Source of the DNA: Erysipelothrix sp.
GTDB lineage: Bacteria > Bacillota_I > Bacilli_A > Erysipelotrichales > Erysipelotrichaceae
NCBI GenBank assembly: GCA_012520695.1
Contig: JAAYNU010000200.1
Span: 1 to 11,844 of the forward strand
Length of the DNA stretch: 11,844 bases
Reading direction: 5' to 3'
Below, in pieces: positions 1 to 7,760 of this stretch; within the stretch, counting starts at the first letter, position 1, and each line of letters starts with the position of its first letter. The position numbers were made by a program, and so were the translations under genes. The notes beneath the pieces are model-generated. The model was given only the letters and a program-made list of their open reading frames with translations, was not told the DNA's origin and did no database searches.

Positions 1-223
1 GAGGTGTGAAGGGTTGTAATTAAGATGCATCATCATAAGGATGACGCAAGTTCTCACTCCATCCATAACACAAACCTTCTTCAAGTACCTCAAGAAACGT
101 AACGGAGGGAATATTTAATTTAACACGGTACAGTCTAACCCAAATACCTTCAGATGATTTGTAATGATTGACCAACCAAGTATGAAGACTTTGGACATCT
201 TTAAATTCCATTATATCAAGCAT
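1..223 (-). pseudogene. YdeI/OmdA-like protein gene, interrupted by in-frame TAA and cut by window edge
   Basis: The frame opens at ATG 223, after an AGGG ribosome binding site six bases upstream, and gives 67 residues before TAA at 20-22. The protein resembles the N-terminus of the YdeI/OmpD-associated family (COG4430-like, about 180-200 residues): a WL near residues 16-17, a GIWVRL segment at 26-31, and a conserved LCYGW at 51-55 where relatives have a cysteine/phenylalanine-GW motif. After the stop the same frame continues to the window edge as LQPFTP, matching the family's Tyr-Leu-Gln-Arg-Phe-Thr-Pro segment with the stop in place of tyrosine. I therefore infer a nonsense mutation (TAT or TAC to TAA) rather than a naturally short protein. 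The family is linked by name to bacteriocin protection and stress, but its biochemical role is unclear. The alternative start at codon 5 is possible. The family assignment is moderate; the broken frame is directly visible. Confidence 0.6.
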
Positions 224-243
224 ATCGATCCCTGCTTTACTTT

Positions 244-249
244 ATTATA
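244..249 (-). promoter_or_regulatory. Possible -10 element for the YdeI-like gene
   Basis: A perfect TATAAT lies on the minus strand about 20 bases upstream of the ATG at 223, directly after the T-tract of the galM terminator. No good -35 hexamer is found 16-18 bases upstream, because that position falls inside the terminator stem. It could be a weak promoter, or chance in AT-rich sequence. Confidence 0.3.
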
Positions 250-253
250 ATAC

Positions 254-277
254 AAAAAAACAGGCGATATGCCTGTT
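254..277 (-). terminator. Intrinsic terminator of the mgl-gal operon
   Basis: On the minus strand a 7-bp perfect stem, AACAGGC/GCCTGTT (positions 277-271 and 265-259), encloses a five-base loop and runs into a T-tract at 260-254. It begins about ten bases after the galM stop codon. This is a textbook Rho-independent terminator and marks the 3' end of the galactose operon. Confidence 0.9.
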
Positions 278-286
278 CTTGCTTGC

Positions 287-1222
287 TTACTCAAATTCAA
301 CTGAGTAACGTGTTTTCCATTCAAACGGAGAAGTTTTTGAATAGAGAGGATAGTCTTTAGTAATATTAACTTCATTGGCAGGGCGTTGAGGCTCGATTGC
401 GAGTCCCGCATGATTCTTTGACTTACGACCGTATTCATCGTTGAATGTTTCATCGAAGTAATTGGCTGCATAGAATTGAAACCCTGGAGCATTCGTTTCT
501 ATCTTTAAGCTTTTATTTCCAGCATAAAGTTGAAGTGTAGGCACTGAGTAGTAATGATCAAGACTGCGCGTGAACGCGTATTGTTCATGGTCTGATTCAA
601 GACATGCTCTGAGTGTTTTCTTTGTTCTGAAGTCGAAGGTTGTTCCTTGAACATCAATCGTATCACCATAATATAGTAGTGTTTCATCTAATTTTGAAAC
701 GGTTTGTGATGCAACTTTGAGGCTGTGTTCATAAATTGTTTCACTACCATCAAGGTTGAAATAAGAATGGTTTGTGAGGTTTAAATACATTGGCTCACTT
801 GGGCATGCTCTCATATCCAGTTCCAGTGTCTCACCGTTTAACTTATATTCAATCTTATATTGAATCGTTCCAGGAAATCCATCCCTTGAATGATCAATTG
901 TATTCTCGAAGATGAGTGAATCATCTGTTTTTTTTACCTTGAATTCTTGCATATGCAATCCTTCAAAGCCACTGTGTAATTGATTCGGTGGTGTATTAAG
1001 TGATAATTGATGCTCACCAAACTTCCCTGCCGAAATTCTTCCAGCTACCGGTCCAATAGTTGAACCCAAGTATGGACCTGTGTCATTCGCATACAGTTCA
1101 ATATCTTCGTATCTAACAACCATATTCACACCATCGCGCTTATGTTTAAAACTTAAAAGTTTTGCGCCTTGATTTAAGACTTCGATTGATAGAAATTCAT
1201 TTTCTAATGTGTATGTTTTCAT
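287..1222 (-). CDS. galM: Aldose 1-epimerase (galactose mutarotase)
   Basis: A 311-residue protein that interconverts the alpha and beta anomers of galactose and other aldoses, supplying the alpha form used by galactokinase. It is cytoplasmic, with no signal peptide or membrane segment. Family landmarks are present: the GPVAGR segment at 57-62, QLHSG with a likely substrate-binding histidine at 83, NHSYFNL at 151-157 with the likely catalytic acid His152, and AIEPQRPANEVN with the likely catalytic base Glu277. The length is close to that of low-GC Gram-positive GalM-like epimerases, which are somewhat shorter than the E. coli enzyme. Its ATG overlaps the galK stop codon as ATGA, so translational coupling is likely, and it is the last gene before the terminator at 254-277. 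Some members of this family act on other sugars; here the neighbouring galK and mgl genes point to galactose. Confidence 0.9.
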   Translation of the reverse strand: MKTYTLENEFLSIEVLNQGAKLLSFKHKRDGVNMVVRYEDIELYANDTGPYLGSTIGPVAGRISAGKFGEHQLSLNTPPNQLHSGFEGLHMQEFKVKKTDDSLIFENTIDHSRDGFPGTIQYKIEYKLNGETLELDMRACPSEPMYLNLTNHSYFNLDGSETIYEHSLKVASQTVSKLDETLLYYGDTIDVQGTTFDFRTKKTLRACLESDHEQYAFTRSLDHYYSVPTLQLYAGNKSLKIETNAPGFQFYAANYFDETFNDEYGRKSKNHAGLAIEPQRPANEVNITKDYPLYSKTSPFEWKTRYSVEFE

Positions 1223-2385
1223 TCGATTTCGTGTGCTCCTTGTCCAATGGATGCGACATAGAAGTCTGCTTTATAACCGATTGTTTTACTGTATGTCGAT
1301 TGAACTGATTCAATGAAATCATCCACTGAATCTTGTTTCACAATCGCAATCGCACATCCACCAAATCCTGCACCTGTAACGCGAGCACCGATGGTGGCTG
1401 GATGATCCCATGCTGCTTGAACGATGGTATCAAGTTCAATACCTGTAACATCATAATCGTCTCGAAGTGAAACGTGACTCTCGTTCATCAGTCTTCCGAA
1501 TGATTTTAAATCATTTTCTAGGAGGACTGAGCTTGCTTTAAGTGAGCGCTCATTTTCTGTAATTGCATGATGTGCTCTTTTATAAACAAGTGGGTCAGTG
1601 ATAAGTGATTTGTTTTCTTCTAAGAAGTCTAATGAATAATCACAAAGATAATCCTTGTGCTCTACACTTTGAAGAAGATTTAGTGCAGTTTCGCACTGTG
1701 ATCTTCGTTCGTTGTAGGCTGAGTCCGCGAGGCCTCTGCGTTTATTTGTGTTCATAATAACAATAATATTGTCTTCTAAATTAACGGGTACGTATGAATA
1801 TTCGAGTGTGTTTGTGTTCAGTAGCATAGCGGAGTCCTTCTTCGCCATACCAACAGCAAACTGATCCATAATACCGCACTGTACTCCGACAAATTCGTTT
1901 TCTGCTTTTTGAGCAAGTTTAACAATGTCGAGCATCTCGATTTCAACGTCATTAAGCGTTGTAGCAATGAGACCTGTCAATACTTCCAATGAAGCGGAGC
2001 TTGATAGCCCTGCACCGTTAGGAATGTTTCCAAAGAATACTGCATCAAATCCCTTTTCAAGCTTGTAACCAGCATCCAAAAGCATCTTAAGGACACCTTT
2101 AGGATAATTAGCCCAGTCATCTTTTTCATCGAATACAAGTGTATCTAAATTGACTTCAACGATGCCGTGAGCTTCAAAGCTTTCCGAGTATAAACGAACG
2201 ATTTTGTCGTTTCGTTTTGTAACTACGGCATAGGTTCCGAATGTAATGGCAGTGGGGAATACATTTCCACCACTATAATCGATGTGTTCTCCAATGAGAT
2301 TGATTCTTCCGGGTGTAAAGAAACTTCTTTCTGCTTCAAGATTGAAAATTTCTTTAAAACGATTTTTTAATCCTGAAATAGGCAT
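1219..2385 (-). CDS. galK: Galactokinase
   Basis: A 388-residue GHMP-family kinase that transfers phosphate from ATP to the C1 hydroxyl of alpha-D-galactose, the entry step of the Leloir pathway. The galactokinase signature GRINLIGEHIDY is at residues 26-37, with the catalytic-site arginine at 27. The GHMP phosphate-binding motif IPNGAGLSSSAS is at 121-132. CGIMDQF at 170-176 carries the likely catalytic aspartate Asp174. The third GHMP motif TGAGFGGCA is at 337-345. All key residues are intact and the length is normal for bacterial GalK. The start follows the mglC stop by one base, and the ribosome binding site AGGAG lies within the last codons of mglC. The 3' end overlaps galM by four bases. 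Identification is secure; preference for galactose over a close relative such as N-acetylgalactosamine is supported by context. Confidence 0.95.
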   Translation of the reverse strand: MPISGLKNRFKEIFNLEAERSFFTPGRINLIGEHIDYSGGNVFPTAITFGTYAVVTKRNDKIVRLYSESFEAHGIVEVNLDTLVFDEKDDWANYPKGVLKMLLDAGYKLEKGFDAVFFGNIPNGAGLSSSASLEVLTGLIATTLNDVEIEMLDIVKLAQKAENEFVGVQCGIMDQFAVGMAKKDSAMLLNTNTLEYSYVPVNLEDNIIVIMNTNKRRGLADSAYNERRSQCETALNLLQSVEHKDYLCDYSLDFLEENKSLITDPLVYKRAHHAITENERSLKASSVLLENDLKSFGRLMNESHVSLRDDYDVTGIELDTIVQAAWDHPATIGARVTGAGFGGCAIAIVKQDSVDDFIESVQSTYSKTIGYKADFYVASIGQGAHEIE

Positions 2386-2386
2386 T

Positions 2387-3376
2387 TTATTTTCTCCTCA
2401 TTGTTTTCTTAATGTCGAGCGCAACAGCGACGATAATAATCGCCCCTTGAATCACGTTTGTGACTTCAGGAAGAACACCATGGTATGCAAGAGCAACCTT
2501 AAGTAATTCGAATACAAATACCCCTAAAAGAATTCCAGGTACTGTCCCTTGTCCACCAGCAGTTGAAACACCACCGATTGTTGCGGAAGCGATTGCTTCA
2601 AGTTCATATCCCATTCCAGATGAAGGTCCAACGGATCCTGATTTAGCAGATAGTAAGTATCCAGCTAATCCATAAAGTGCACCCGCAAGTCCGAAGATTT
2701 TAATTTTTGATAAGCGAACGTTAACACCTGATACTTCAGCTGCATGTTCGTTTCCACCGATTGCATACATGTATTTTCCATAACGTGTTTTCTTATAAAG
2801 AACCCACATTCCAAATCCTACAACAGCAGCGATAAGTGCGATATAAGGTACCCCAAAGAGCTTACCTTGACCGATCTGAATGAACTCTGGTTTGAATGTT
2901 CCGATTGGTTGGTTCTTACCATAGATCATGTTTACTCCATAAATAATGATTTGTGATCCTAGTGTTGCAAGGAATGGAGGAACGTTTAATACTGAAACTA
3001 CAAGTCCATTAAGTACCCCAACTGTAGCACAGACAAGTACTACAATAATTAAAGGAACAATTAATGGCATGTCAGGTAAGTTCGGGAAGAACTTCGCTGC
3101 ATAGTCTGGTTTTTGAACCAATGTTCCGGTAATGATAGCACTCAATCCAACAACGCGACCTGCGGACAAGTCCGTCCCGCGAATAATTAGTGTTCCCGAT
3201 ACACCCAATGCAATAATGAATCGCACAGACGCATTGGACACAACGTTCATTGCCGTTTGTAGTGACAAGAAATTCGGTCGTGTAATCCCTGTATAAATAA
3301 TCATAACCAATATAACGATGTACATTGCGTTATTCGTTAGAAACTCATTAATTCTAAATTTTTTCGTATTTTCCAT
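2387..3376 (-). CDS. mglC: Galactose/methyl-galactoside ABC transporter permease
   Basis: A 329-residue, highly hydrophobic inner-membrane permease of the branched-chain amino acid/ribose type (RbsC/MglC/XylH). It forms the channel of the sugar importer and couples to the MglA ATPase. Hydrophobic segments run through most of the protein, starting at about residues 17-34 and ending near 305-322. A GTDLSAGRVVGLSA block near residue 67 is typical of the family. The cytoplasmic coupling loop near 209-226 contains the conserved pattern GGNEHAAEVSGV followed by KIKIF, and TIGGVSTAGGQGTVPG lies near 267-282. The ATG follows the mglA stop after a single base, and its ribosome binding site AAGGAG lies inside the mglA 3' end. 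Only one permease gene is present, so a homodimer is expected. Substrate choice rests on the neighbouring binding protein. Confidence 0.92.
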   Translation of the reverse strand: MENTKKFRINEFLTNNAMYIVILVMIIYTGITRPNFLSLQTAMNVVSNASVRFIIALGVSGTLIIRGTDLSAGRVVGLSAIITGTLVQKPDYAAKFFPNLPDMPLIVPLIIVVLVCATVGVLNGLVVSVLNVPPFLATLGSQIIIYGVNMIYGKNQPIGTFKPEFIQIGQGKLFGVPYIALIAAVVGFGMWVLYKKTRYGKYMYAIGGNEHAAEVSGVNVRLSKIKIFGLAGALYGLAGYLLSAKSGSVGPSSGMGYELEAIASATIGGVSTAGGQGTVPGILLGVFVFELLKVALAYHGVLPEVTNVIQGAIIIVAVALDIKKTMRRK

Positions 3377-3377
3377 C

Positions 3378-4892
3378 TTAAGCGTTCTCCTTCATAAACT
3401 TCGTTGCCATAAACATGACTTCTTCTTGCGTTGCTTCTTCTGCATCAATGAATCCTGATACACGTCCTTCACACATCACCATGATGCGATCGGATACTCC
3501 CAGTAATTCTGACATTTCTGAAGTGATCAGTATGATACTTTTTCCCTCAGCAGCAAGGTTATTAATAATTTCATAGATTTCATATTTAGCACCAACATCA
3601 ATACCACGCGTTGGCTCATCCAAGATTAGAATATCTGGATTGTTCGCTAACCAACGAGAGAAGATTACTTTTTGTTGGTTACCACCTGATAGATTTGCGA
3701 TGTGTGTTTCGTTACTTGCTGTTTTAATGCTTAAACGGTTAATACTTGCGTCAACCACCTCATCGATTCGTCTTTGGTTCAGGAGATTTCCCATTCCCAA
3801 ATACTGATCAATGGATGCGATTGCGACGTTATCACTGACTGATAATACTCCGAAGATTCCGTTATGACGTCGATCCTCAGTAACTAAAGCAATACCATTC
3901 TTGATAGCATCAGCCGGACGATTGATGTTGATTTGTTTTCCTTCATGGAATAAATCACCACTTGTCGTTTCGCGCATACCGTATATTGCTTCCATCAGTT
4001 CGGTTCTCTGAGACCCAACAAGGCCCCCTACCCCCAGAACTTCACCTCTCTTGAGTTCAAAGTAACATTCTTTGAATGACAAGGGATTTGGTGATGTATA
4101 ATTTTCAACTCTTAAGACAACATCGTCTTGAACAACGTTTGTTTTATCTGGAAAGAGGCTCTTCAGTTCACGTCCTACCATGTATTTGATAATTTTGTTA
4201 TTATCCATTTCACTTGCAGGCCATGTACCAACATAGGAACCATCGCGCATGATTGAAATATCATCTGATATTTCCAAAATTTCTTCCATTTTGTGTGATA
4301 TATATACAATTGCGATATTACGATCTCTCAATCGATTGATAATCTCGAAGAGTGTTCTAACTTCAGTTGATGTTAATGACGATGTAGGTTCATCCATAAT
4401 CACAATCTTTGCATCATGTGCTAATGCTTTAGCAATTTCAACCAATTGCATTTGCGAAACTGTAAGTTCTTGTAGCAATGTTTTAGGGTCAATATTGAGC
4501 CCTACCTCATCCAACAAAGCCTTAGTTTGTTTATTCATTGCATCATGATCAACCATTCTGAATTTATTCAGCGGATAGTTTCCTAAAAATAAATTTTCTG
4601 CGATTGTCATCATTGGTATGGGTTGGAGTTCTTGGTGAATCATTGCGATCCCTGATTCAATCGCATCTTTGGTTCCCTTGAAGTCTACTTCAACACCGTT
4701 ATATGTAATCGTTCCACTATCTCGGTTATAAATTCCGAACAGACATTTCATTAAAGTTGATTTACCTGCACCATTCTCACCCATCAAAGCGTGAACTGCC
4801 CCTGGTTTTAGATTTAAACAAACATTGTCTAAAGCTTTAACACCCGGGAACTCTTTATTAATATCTTTTAATTCTAATATATATTCACTCAT
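3378..4892 (-). CDS. mglA: Galactose/methyl-galactoside ABC transporter, double ATPase
   Basis: A 504-residue cytoplasmic ATPase with two fused nucleotide-binding domains, as in MglA/RbsA/XylG. In the first domain Walker A is GENGAGKST (38-46), the Q-loop glutamine is 87, the signature is the family-typical degenerate LTVSQMQ (143-149), Walker B is IVIMDEP (163-169) and the H-loop histidine is 200. In the second domain the Walker A region reads GLVGSQRTE (290-298) and lacks the lysine, as is usual in this family. Its signature LSGGNQQK (401-408) and Walker B ILILDEP (421-427) are intact. I chose ATG 4892 because GGAG lies nine bases upstream and the protein then begins with the usual MSEYILELKDINKEFPG. 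A 17-residue longer frame from GTG 4943 would start inside the hairpin at 4925-4948 and has no family support. It is separated from mglB by 77 bases and from mglC by one. Confidence 0.94.
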   Translation of the reverse strand: MSEYILELKDINKEFPGVKALDNVCLNLKPGAVHALMGENGAGKSTLMKCLFGIYNRDSGTITYNGVEVDFKGTKDAIESGIAMIHQELQPIPMMTIAENLFLGNYPLNKFRMVDHDAMNKQTKALLDEVGLNIDPKTLLQELTVSQMQLVEIAKALAHDAKIVIMDEPTSSLTSTEVRTLFEIINRLRDRNIAIVYISHKMEEILEISDDISIMRDGSYVGTWPASEMDNNKIIKYMVGRELKSLFPDKTNVVQDDVVLRVENYTSPNPLSFKECYFELKRGEVLGVGGLVGSQRTELMEAIYGMRETTSGDLFHEGKQININRPADAIKNGIALVTEDRRHNGIFGVLSVSDNVAIASIDQYLGMGNLLNQRRIDEVVDASINRLSIKTASNETHIANLSGGNQQKVIFSRWLANNPDILILDEPTRGIDVGAKYEIYEIINNLAAEGKSIILITSEMSELLGVSDRIMVMCEGRVSGFIDAEEATQEEVMFMATKFMKENA

Positions 4893-4924
4893 TTGCTCGT
4901 GCTCCATTCCTCTTATAAAATAAG

Positions 4925-4948
4925 CAAGTGTGCCGTTAAGCACACTTG
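4925..4948 (-). promoter_or_regulatory. mglB-mglA intercistronic hairpin
   Basis: A perfect 9-bp stem, CAAGTGTGC/GCACACTTG, with a six-base loop lies between the mglB stop and the mglA start. On the minus strand it is followed by CTTATTTTAT, a poor T-tract. It is too weak to be a full terminator and sits inside an evident operon. It is more likely a leaky terminator or an mRNA 3'-end stabiliser that leaves mglB transcripts in excess, as expected for a binding protein that must outnumber its transporter. Confidence 0.65.
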
Positions 4949-4969
4949 TTTAACTAATGATTTCTTGTT

Positions 4970-6040
4970 TTATCGTTCTGCGTAACGTGCAATAACTTCT
5001 TCCACTGTTTCAGTTTTTGAATCTTTACGAACTAATTCAGCTTCTTCTGGTTTTGTTACCATAACGTAGTCATGCCAGTAGAATGCTGACACTTCTTTAC
5101 CGTTAAGAATTTCAATTGCAACTTCTGCTGTTGTATGTGATTGGTTGAAGTGGTCATTTAATACTGTACCAGTCATACGACCTTCACTAATTAATTCAAG
5201 TGCAGCTGCAAGAGCATCAACACCAACAACATAAATATCTTCACCAACAACACGTCCTGCTGCTTCAATAGCTGTAACAGCTCCTAAAGCCATTCCGTCG
5301 TTGTTTGAGAATACTACTTCTAGCTTATCGCCAAATTGTCCAAGAGCTGTACGAGTGAATTCTTCACCCTTTGCAGTATCCCAGTCAGCTTGGTATGGAT
5401 CAGCCAATGCTTCGTTTTTGTTTCCAGCTTCATCCAATGCTTTGATTGAATATTCTGTACGTTGGATAGCATCTACGTTTCCTGGATCTCCAAGAAGTGT
5501 AATGTAGTTAACTGTTCCGTCGCCATCAACATCACCTTTGTTTGATAGTGCATTAATCATTTCACCTTGGAATGTTCCTGATTGAGTTGCATCAGCACCA
5601 ACATAAGTTGTTTTTCCAGGCCAGATTTGTAAAGCTGCTACATCAGGCTCACGGTTAATGAATACAACTGGAATGTCAGCATCTTTTGCTGAGTTAACAA
5701 TATTCTCTGCACCAGTAGTATCAATAAGGTTAGCAATAATTAAATCTTTCTTTTGAGCAATAAAGTTATTGATTTGTTCTATTTGGTTCGCTTGGTCACC
5801 CTTACCGTCTTGCATGTCGACTTTATAAGTATTTCCATCTTTTGTTCCCAATTCAGCAAAATAACTTACCAACTCATTTCGGTACTCTGTCATGAAGTTG
5901 TCATCATACTTATAGATCGCTAGACCTATTTCATATGTCTTACCTCCATCACCACCTGTTTCTGGTTTCTCAGTGCTTGAACAAGCAACGAGTGTCAAAG
6001 CAACAAGTGAAACTAAAGCTAATTTCAAAATCTTTTTCAT
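4970..6040 (-). CDS. mglB: Galactose/glucose-binding lipoprotein of ABC transporter
   Basis: A 356-residue substrate-binding lipoprotein. The N-terminus has two lysines, a hydrophobic stretch and the lipobox LVAC, with the lipidated cysteine at residue 20. The mature protein would be anchored outside the membrane and deliver sugar to MglC/MglA. It aligns from memory with E. coli MglB: IYKYDDNFM at 42-50 in the sugar pocket, a calcium-binding-loop counterpart DVDGDGTVN at 170-178, a conserved pocket tryptophan at 220 in DWDTAKG, SNNDGMALGAV at 245-255, and VGVDAL at 272-277 with pocket Asp275. These pocket residues favour D-galactose and D-glucose over ribose or xylose. AGGAGG lies seven bases before the ATG. 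It is the first gene of the operon, downstream of a promoter bracketed by two operators. Confidence 0.94.
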   Translation of the reverse strand: MKKILKLALVSLVALTLVACSSTEKPETGGDGGKTYEIGLAIYKYDDNFMTEYRNELVSYFAELGTKDGNTYKVDMQDGKGDQANQIEQINNFIAQKKDLIIANLIDTTGAENIVNSAKDADIPVVFINREPDVAALQIWPGKTTYVGADATQSGTFQGEMINALSNKGDVDGDGTVNYITLLGDPGNVDAIQRTEYSIKALDEAGNKNEALADPYQADWDTAKGEEFTRTALGQFGDKLEVVFSNNDGMALGAVTAIEAAGRVVGEDIYVVGVDALAAALELISEGRMTGTVLNDHFNQSHTTAEVAIEILNGKEVSAFYWHDYVMVTKPEEAELVRKDSKTETVEEVIARYAER

Positions 6041-6064
6041 CGTACGTCCTCCTGTACTAAATTT

Positions 6065-6082
6065 CTAGTAAATGTTTACTAG
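6065..6082. promoter_or_regulatory. Operator O1 (18-bp near-perfect palindrome)
   Basis: The sequence CTAGTAAATGTTTACTAG is an inverted repeat of CTAGTAAA/TTTACTAG around a central TG. It lies between the mglB -10 element and the mglB ribosome binding site, at about +5 to +22 of the predicted transcript. That position would block transcription. It shares the AGTAAA-NN-TTTACT core with the site at 6127-6144 and is the likely binding site of the adjacent LacI-family regulator. Confidence 0.8.
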
Positions 6083-6092
6083 CAATAAATAC

Positions 6093-6120
6093 ATTCTACC
6101 ACTGAAAGCGCTTTTGTCAA
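6093..6120 (-). promoter_or_regulatory. Promoter of the mglBAC-galKM operon
   Basis: On the minus strand a perfect -35 TTGACA (6120-6115) is separated by 16 bases from -10 TAGAAT (6098-6093), placing the transcript start near 6086. It lies downstream of the regulator gene and is flanked by two matching palindromes. A cre-like site occupies the spacer. The arrangement fits an operon induced by galactose and repressed by preferred sugars. Confidence 0.8.
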
Positions 6121-6126
6121 CCGCTT

Positions 6127-6131
<5 letters not shown>
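6101..6131. repeat. 10-bp perfect inverted repeat around the mgl -35 element
   Basis: ACTGAAAGCG (6101-6110) and CGCTTTCAGT (6122-6131) are exact reverse complements separated by 11 bases. The TTGACA -35 lies in the interval between the arms. The right arm overlaps the upstream operator at 6127-6144, and the left arm forms half of the cre-like site. There is no T-tract after it in the minus direction, so it is not a standard terminator for the regulator gene, although a transcript reading through would form a hairpin here. Confidence 0.7.
6103..6116. promoter_or_regulatory. cre-like catabolite control site
   Basis: TGAAAGCGCTTTTG matches the common CcpA site pattern TGWAANCGNTNWCA at 12 of 14 positions; only the last two differ. 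It lies between the -35 and -10 of the mgl promoter, where bound CcpA would block RNA polymerase. This suggests repression of galactose uptake when glucose is plentiful. A weaker, overlapping match (11 of 14) is at 6116-6129. CcpA itself is not in the window. Confidence 0.65.
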
Positions 6132-7157
<1,026 letters not shown>

Positions 7158-7174
7158 TCATTCATACTATCACA

Positions 7175-7213
7175 TTTACTAAAGGTTTACTAAACTATTT
7201 ACTAATGTTTACT
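7175..7213. promoter_or_regulatory. Array of four TTTACT half-sites upstream of the regulator
   Basis: TTTACT occurs at 7175, 7186, 7198 and 7208, all in the same orientation and spaced 11, 12 and 10 bases, about one helical turn. The first pair reads TTTACTAAAGGTTTACTAAA, in which each 9-mer is itself a palindrome around a central C. It matches the mgl operator core with one central mismatch in the left half. The array covers the end of the DUF2812-like gene and the likely promoter region of the regulator (a weak -10 TAGTAT lies at 7167-7162 on the minus strand). Autoregulation is the simplest reading. Confidence 0.65.
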
Positions 7214-7683
7214 ATTTTATTCATTTTACGGCGGTTGTAAAGCACATAGATACTCATACCAAGCGCTGCCGCAATCACCCATAGATACAAAGGCTCCCTT
7301 TGATCAATATACATGTAAGTGAATAGAATGACCAATCCACCCAGTACGATGCCTGTGAAACGGTCAACACGATTTCTTTGCATCATCACAATGTCTTCTC
7401 GATCAGTGTTCGAAACAAACTCACCTTCACCTACACGGATTAGATACGAGTAGTATCCGCCCTTACTTGAATGATACGTATCCACTAATTCAAACATCTG
7501 AGCATCTTCCAAAGGATCAATTGTATACTCAACCCTGAACTCGATGTTGGTTGGTTCAATCTCTTTGAACTCATGACCATCCCCTCTTGAGCGAATAAAC
7601 ATCATCCCTTTGTTTGCCATTTCATTTAAATACAACGCTTCTTCTTCTAAGTCTAAAATTGAAAAATTCTTTTTGATTAACAT
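7195..7683 (-). CDS. DUF2812-like small membrane protein
   Basis: A 162-residue protein of unknown function. The N-terminal soluble half contains LNEMANKGMMFI (19-30), which resembles the start of DUF2812 proteins (Trp-Leu-Asn-Glu-Met-Ala-x-Lys-Gly-Trp), although both tryptophans are replaced here. EFRVEYTID (48-56) also fits that family. Two predicted transmembrane helices follow, at about 108-126 and 131-149, ending in a basic tail (NRRKMNK), so both termini are probably cytoplasmic. GAGGTG precedes the ATG by seven bases. DUF2812 proteins are often encoded beside a PadR-type regulator; none is present here. It is separated from valS by a terminator and has its own putative promoter. The next gene, the regulator, starts 52 bases downstream and could be partly co-transcribed. 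The family assignment is moderate. Confidence 0.65.
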   Translation of the reverse strand: MLIKKNFSILDLEEEALYLNEMANKGMMFIRSRGDGHEFKEIEPTNIEFRVEYTIDPLEDAQMFELVDTYHSSKGGYYSYLIRVGEGEFVSNTDREDIVMMQRNRVDRFTGIVLGGLVILFTYMYIDQREPLYLWVIAAALGMSIYVLYNRRKMNKIVNISK

Positions 7684-7703
7684 AAAGTCACCTCTTGGTT
7701 TCT

Positions 7704-7733
7704 ATGGTACGTTTAATGAGTAGTGTTTGTCAA
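7704..7733 (-). promoter_or_regulatory. Putative promoter of the DUF2812-like gene
   Basis: A perfect TTGACA (7733-7728) is followed after 18 bases by TACCAT (7709-7704), which matches the -10 consensus at four of six positions. It starts just after the valS terminator and 21 bases upstream of the ATG at 7683. The strong -35 and the position support it; the -10 is poor. Confidence 0.5.
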
Positions 7734-7735
7734 AT

Positions 7736-7756
7736 GAAAACGACCCCGAAGGGTCG
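7736..7756 (-). terminator. Intrinsic terminator after valS
   Basis: On the minus strand CGACCC-TTCG-GGGTCG (7756-7741) forms a stable 6-bp stem capped by a C(UUCG)G tetraloop, followed by TTTTC. It begins four bases after the valS stop codon. The T-tract is short, so some read-through toward the DUF2812-like gene is possible. Confidence 0.85.
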
Positions 7757-7760
7757 CCTC

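Noticed and set aside
211..492. Minus-strand ORF of 93 codons overlapping galM
   Set aside because: It is a different frame within galM and crosses the operon terminator; it has no family resemblance.
4249..4548. Plus-strand ORF of 99 codons
   Set aside because: It is antisense to the first ATPase domain of mglA; composition and lack of a start signal mark it as a shadow.
4893..4943. N-terminal extension of MglA starting at GTG 4943
   Set aside because: It begins inside the 4925-4948 hairpin, has no ribosome binding site and adds 17 residues with no family match. ATG 4892 has GGAG at proper spacing.
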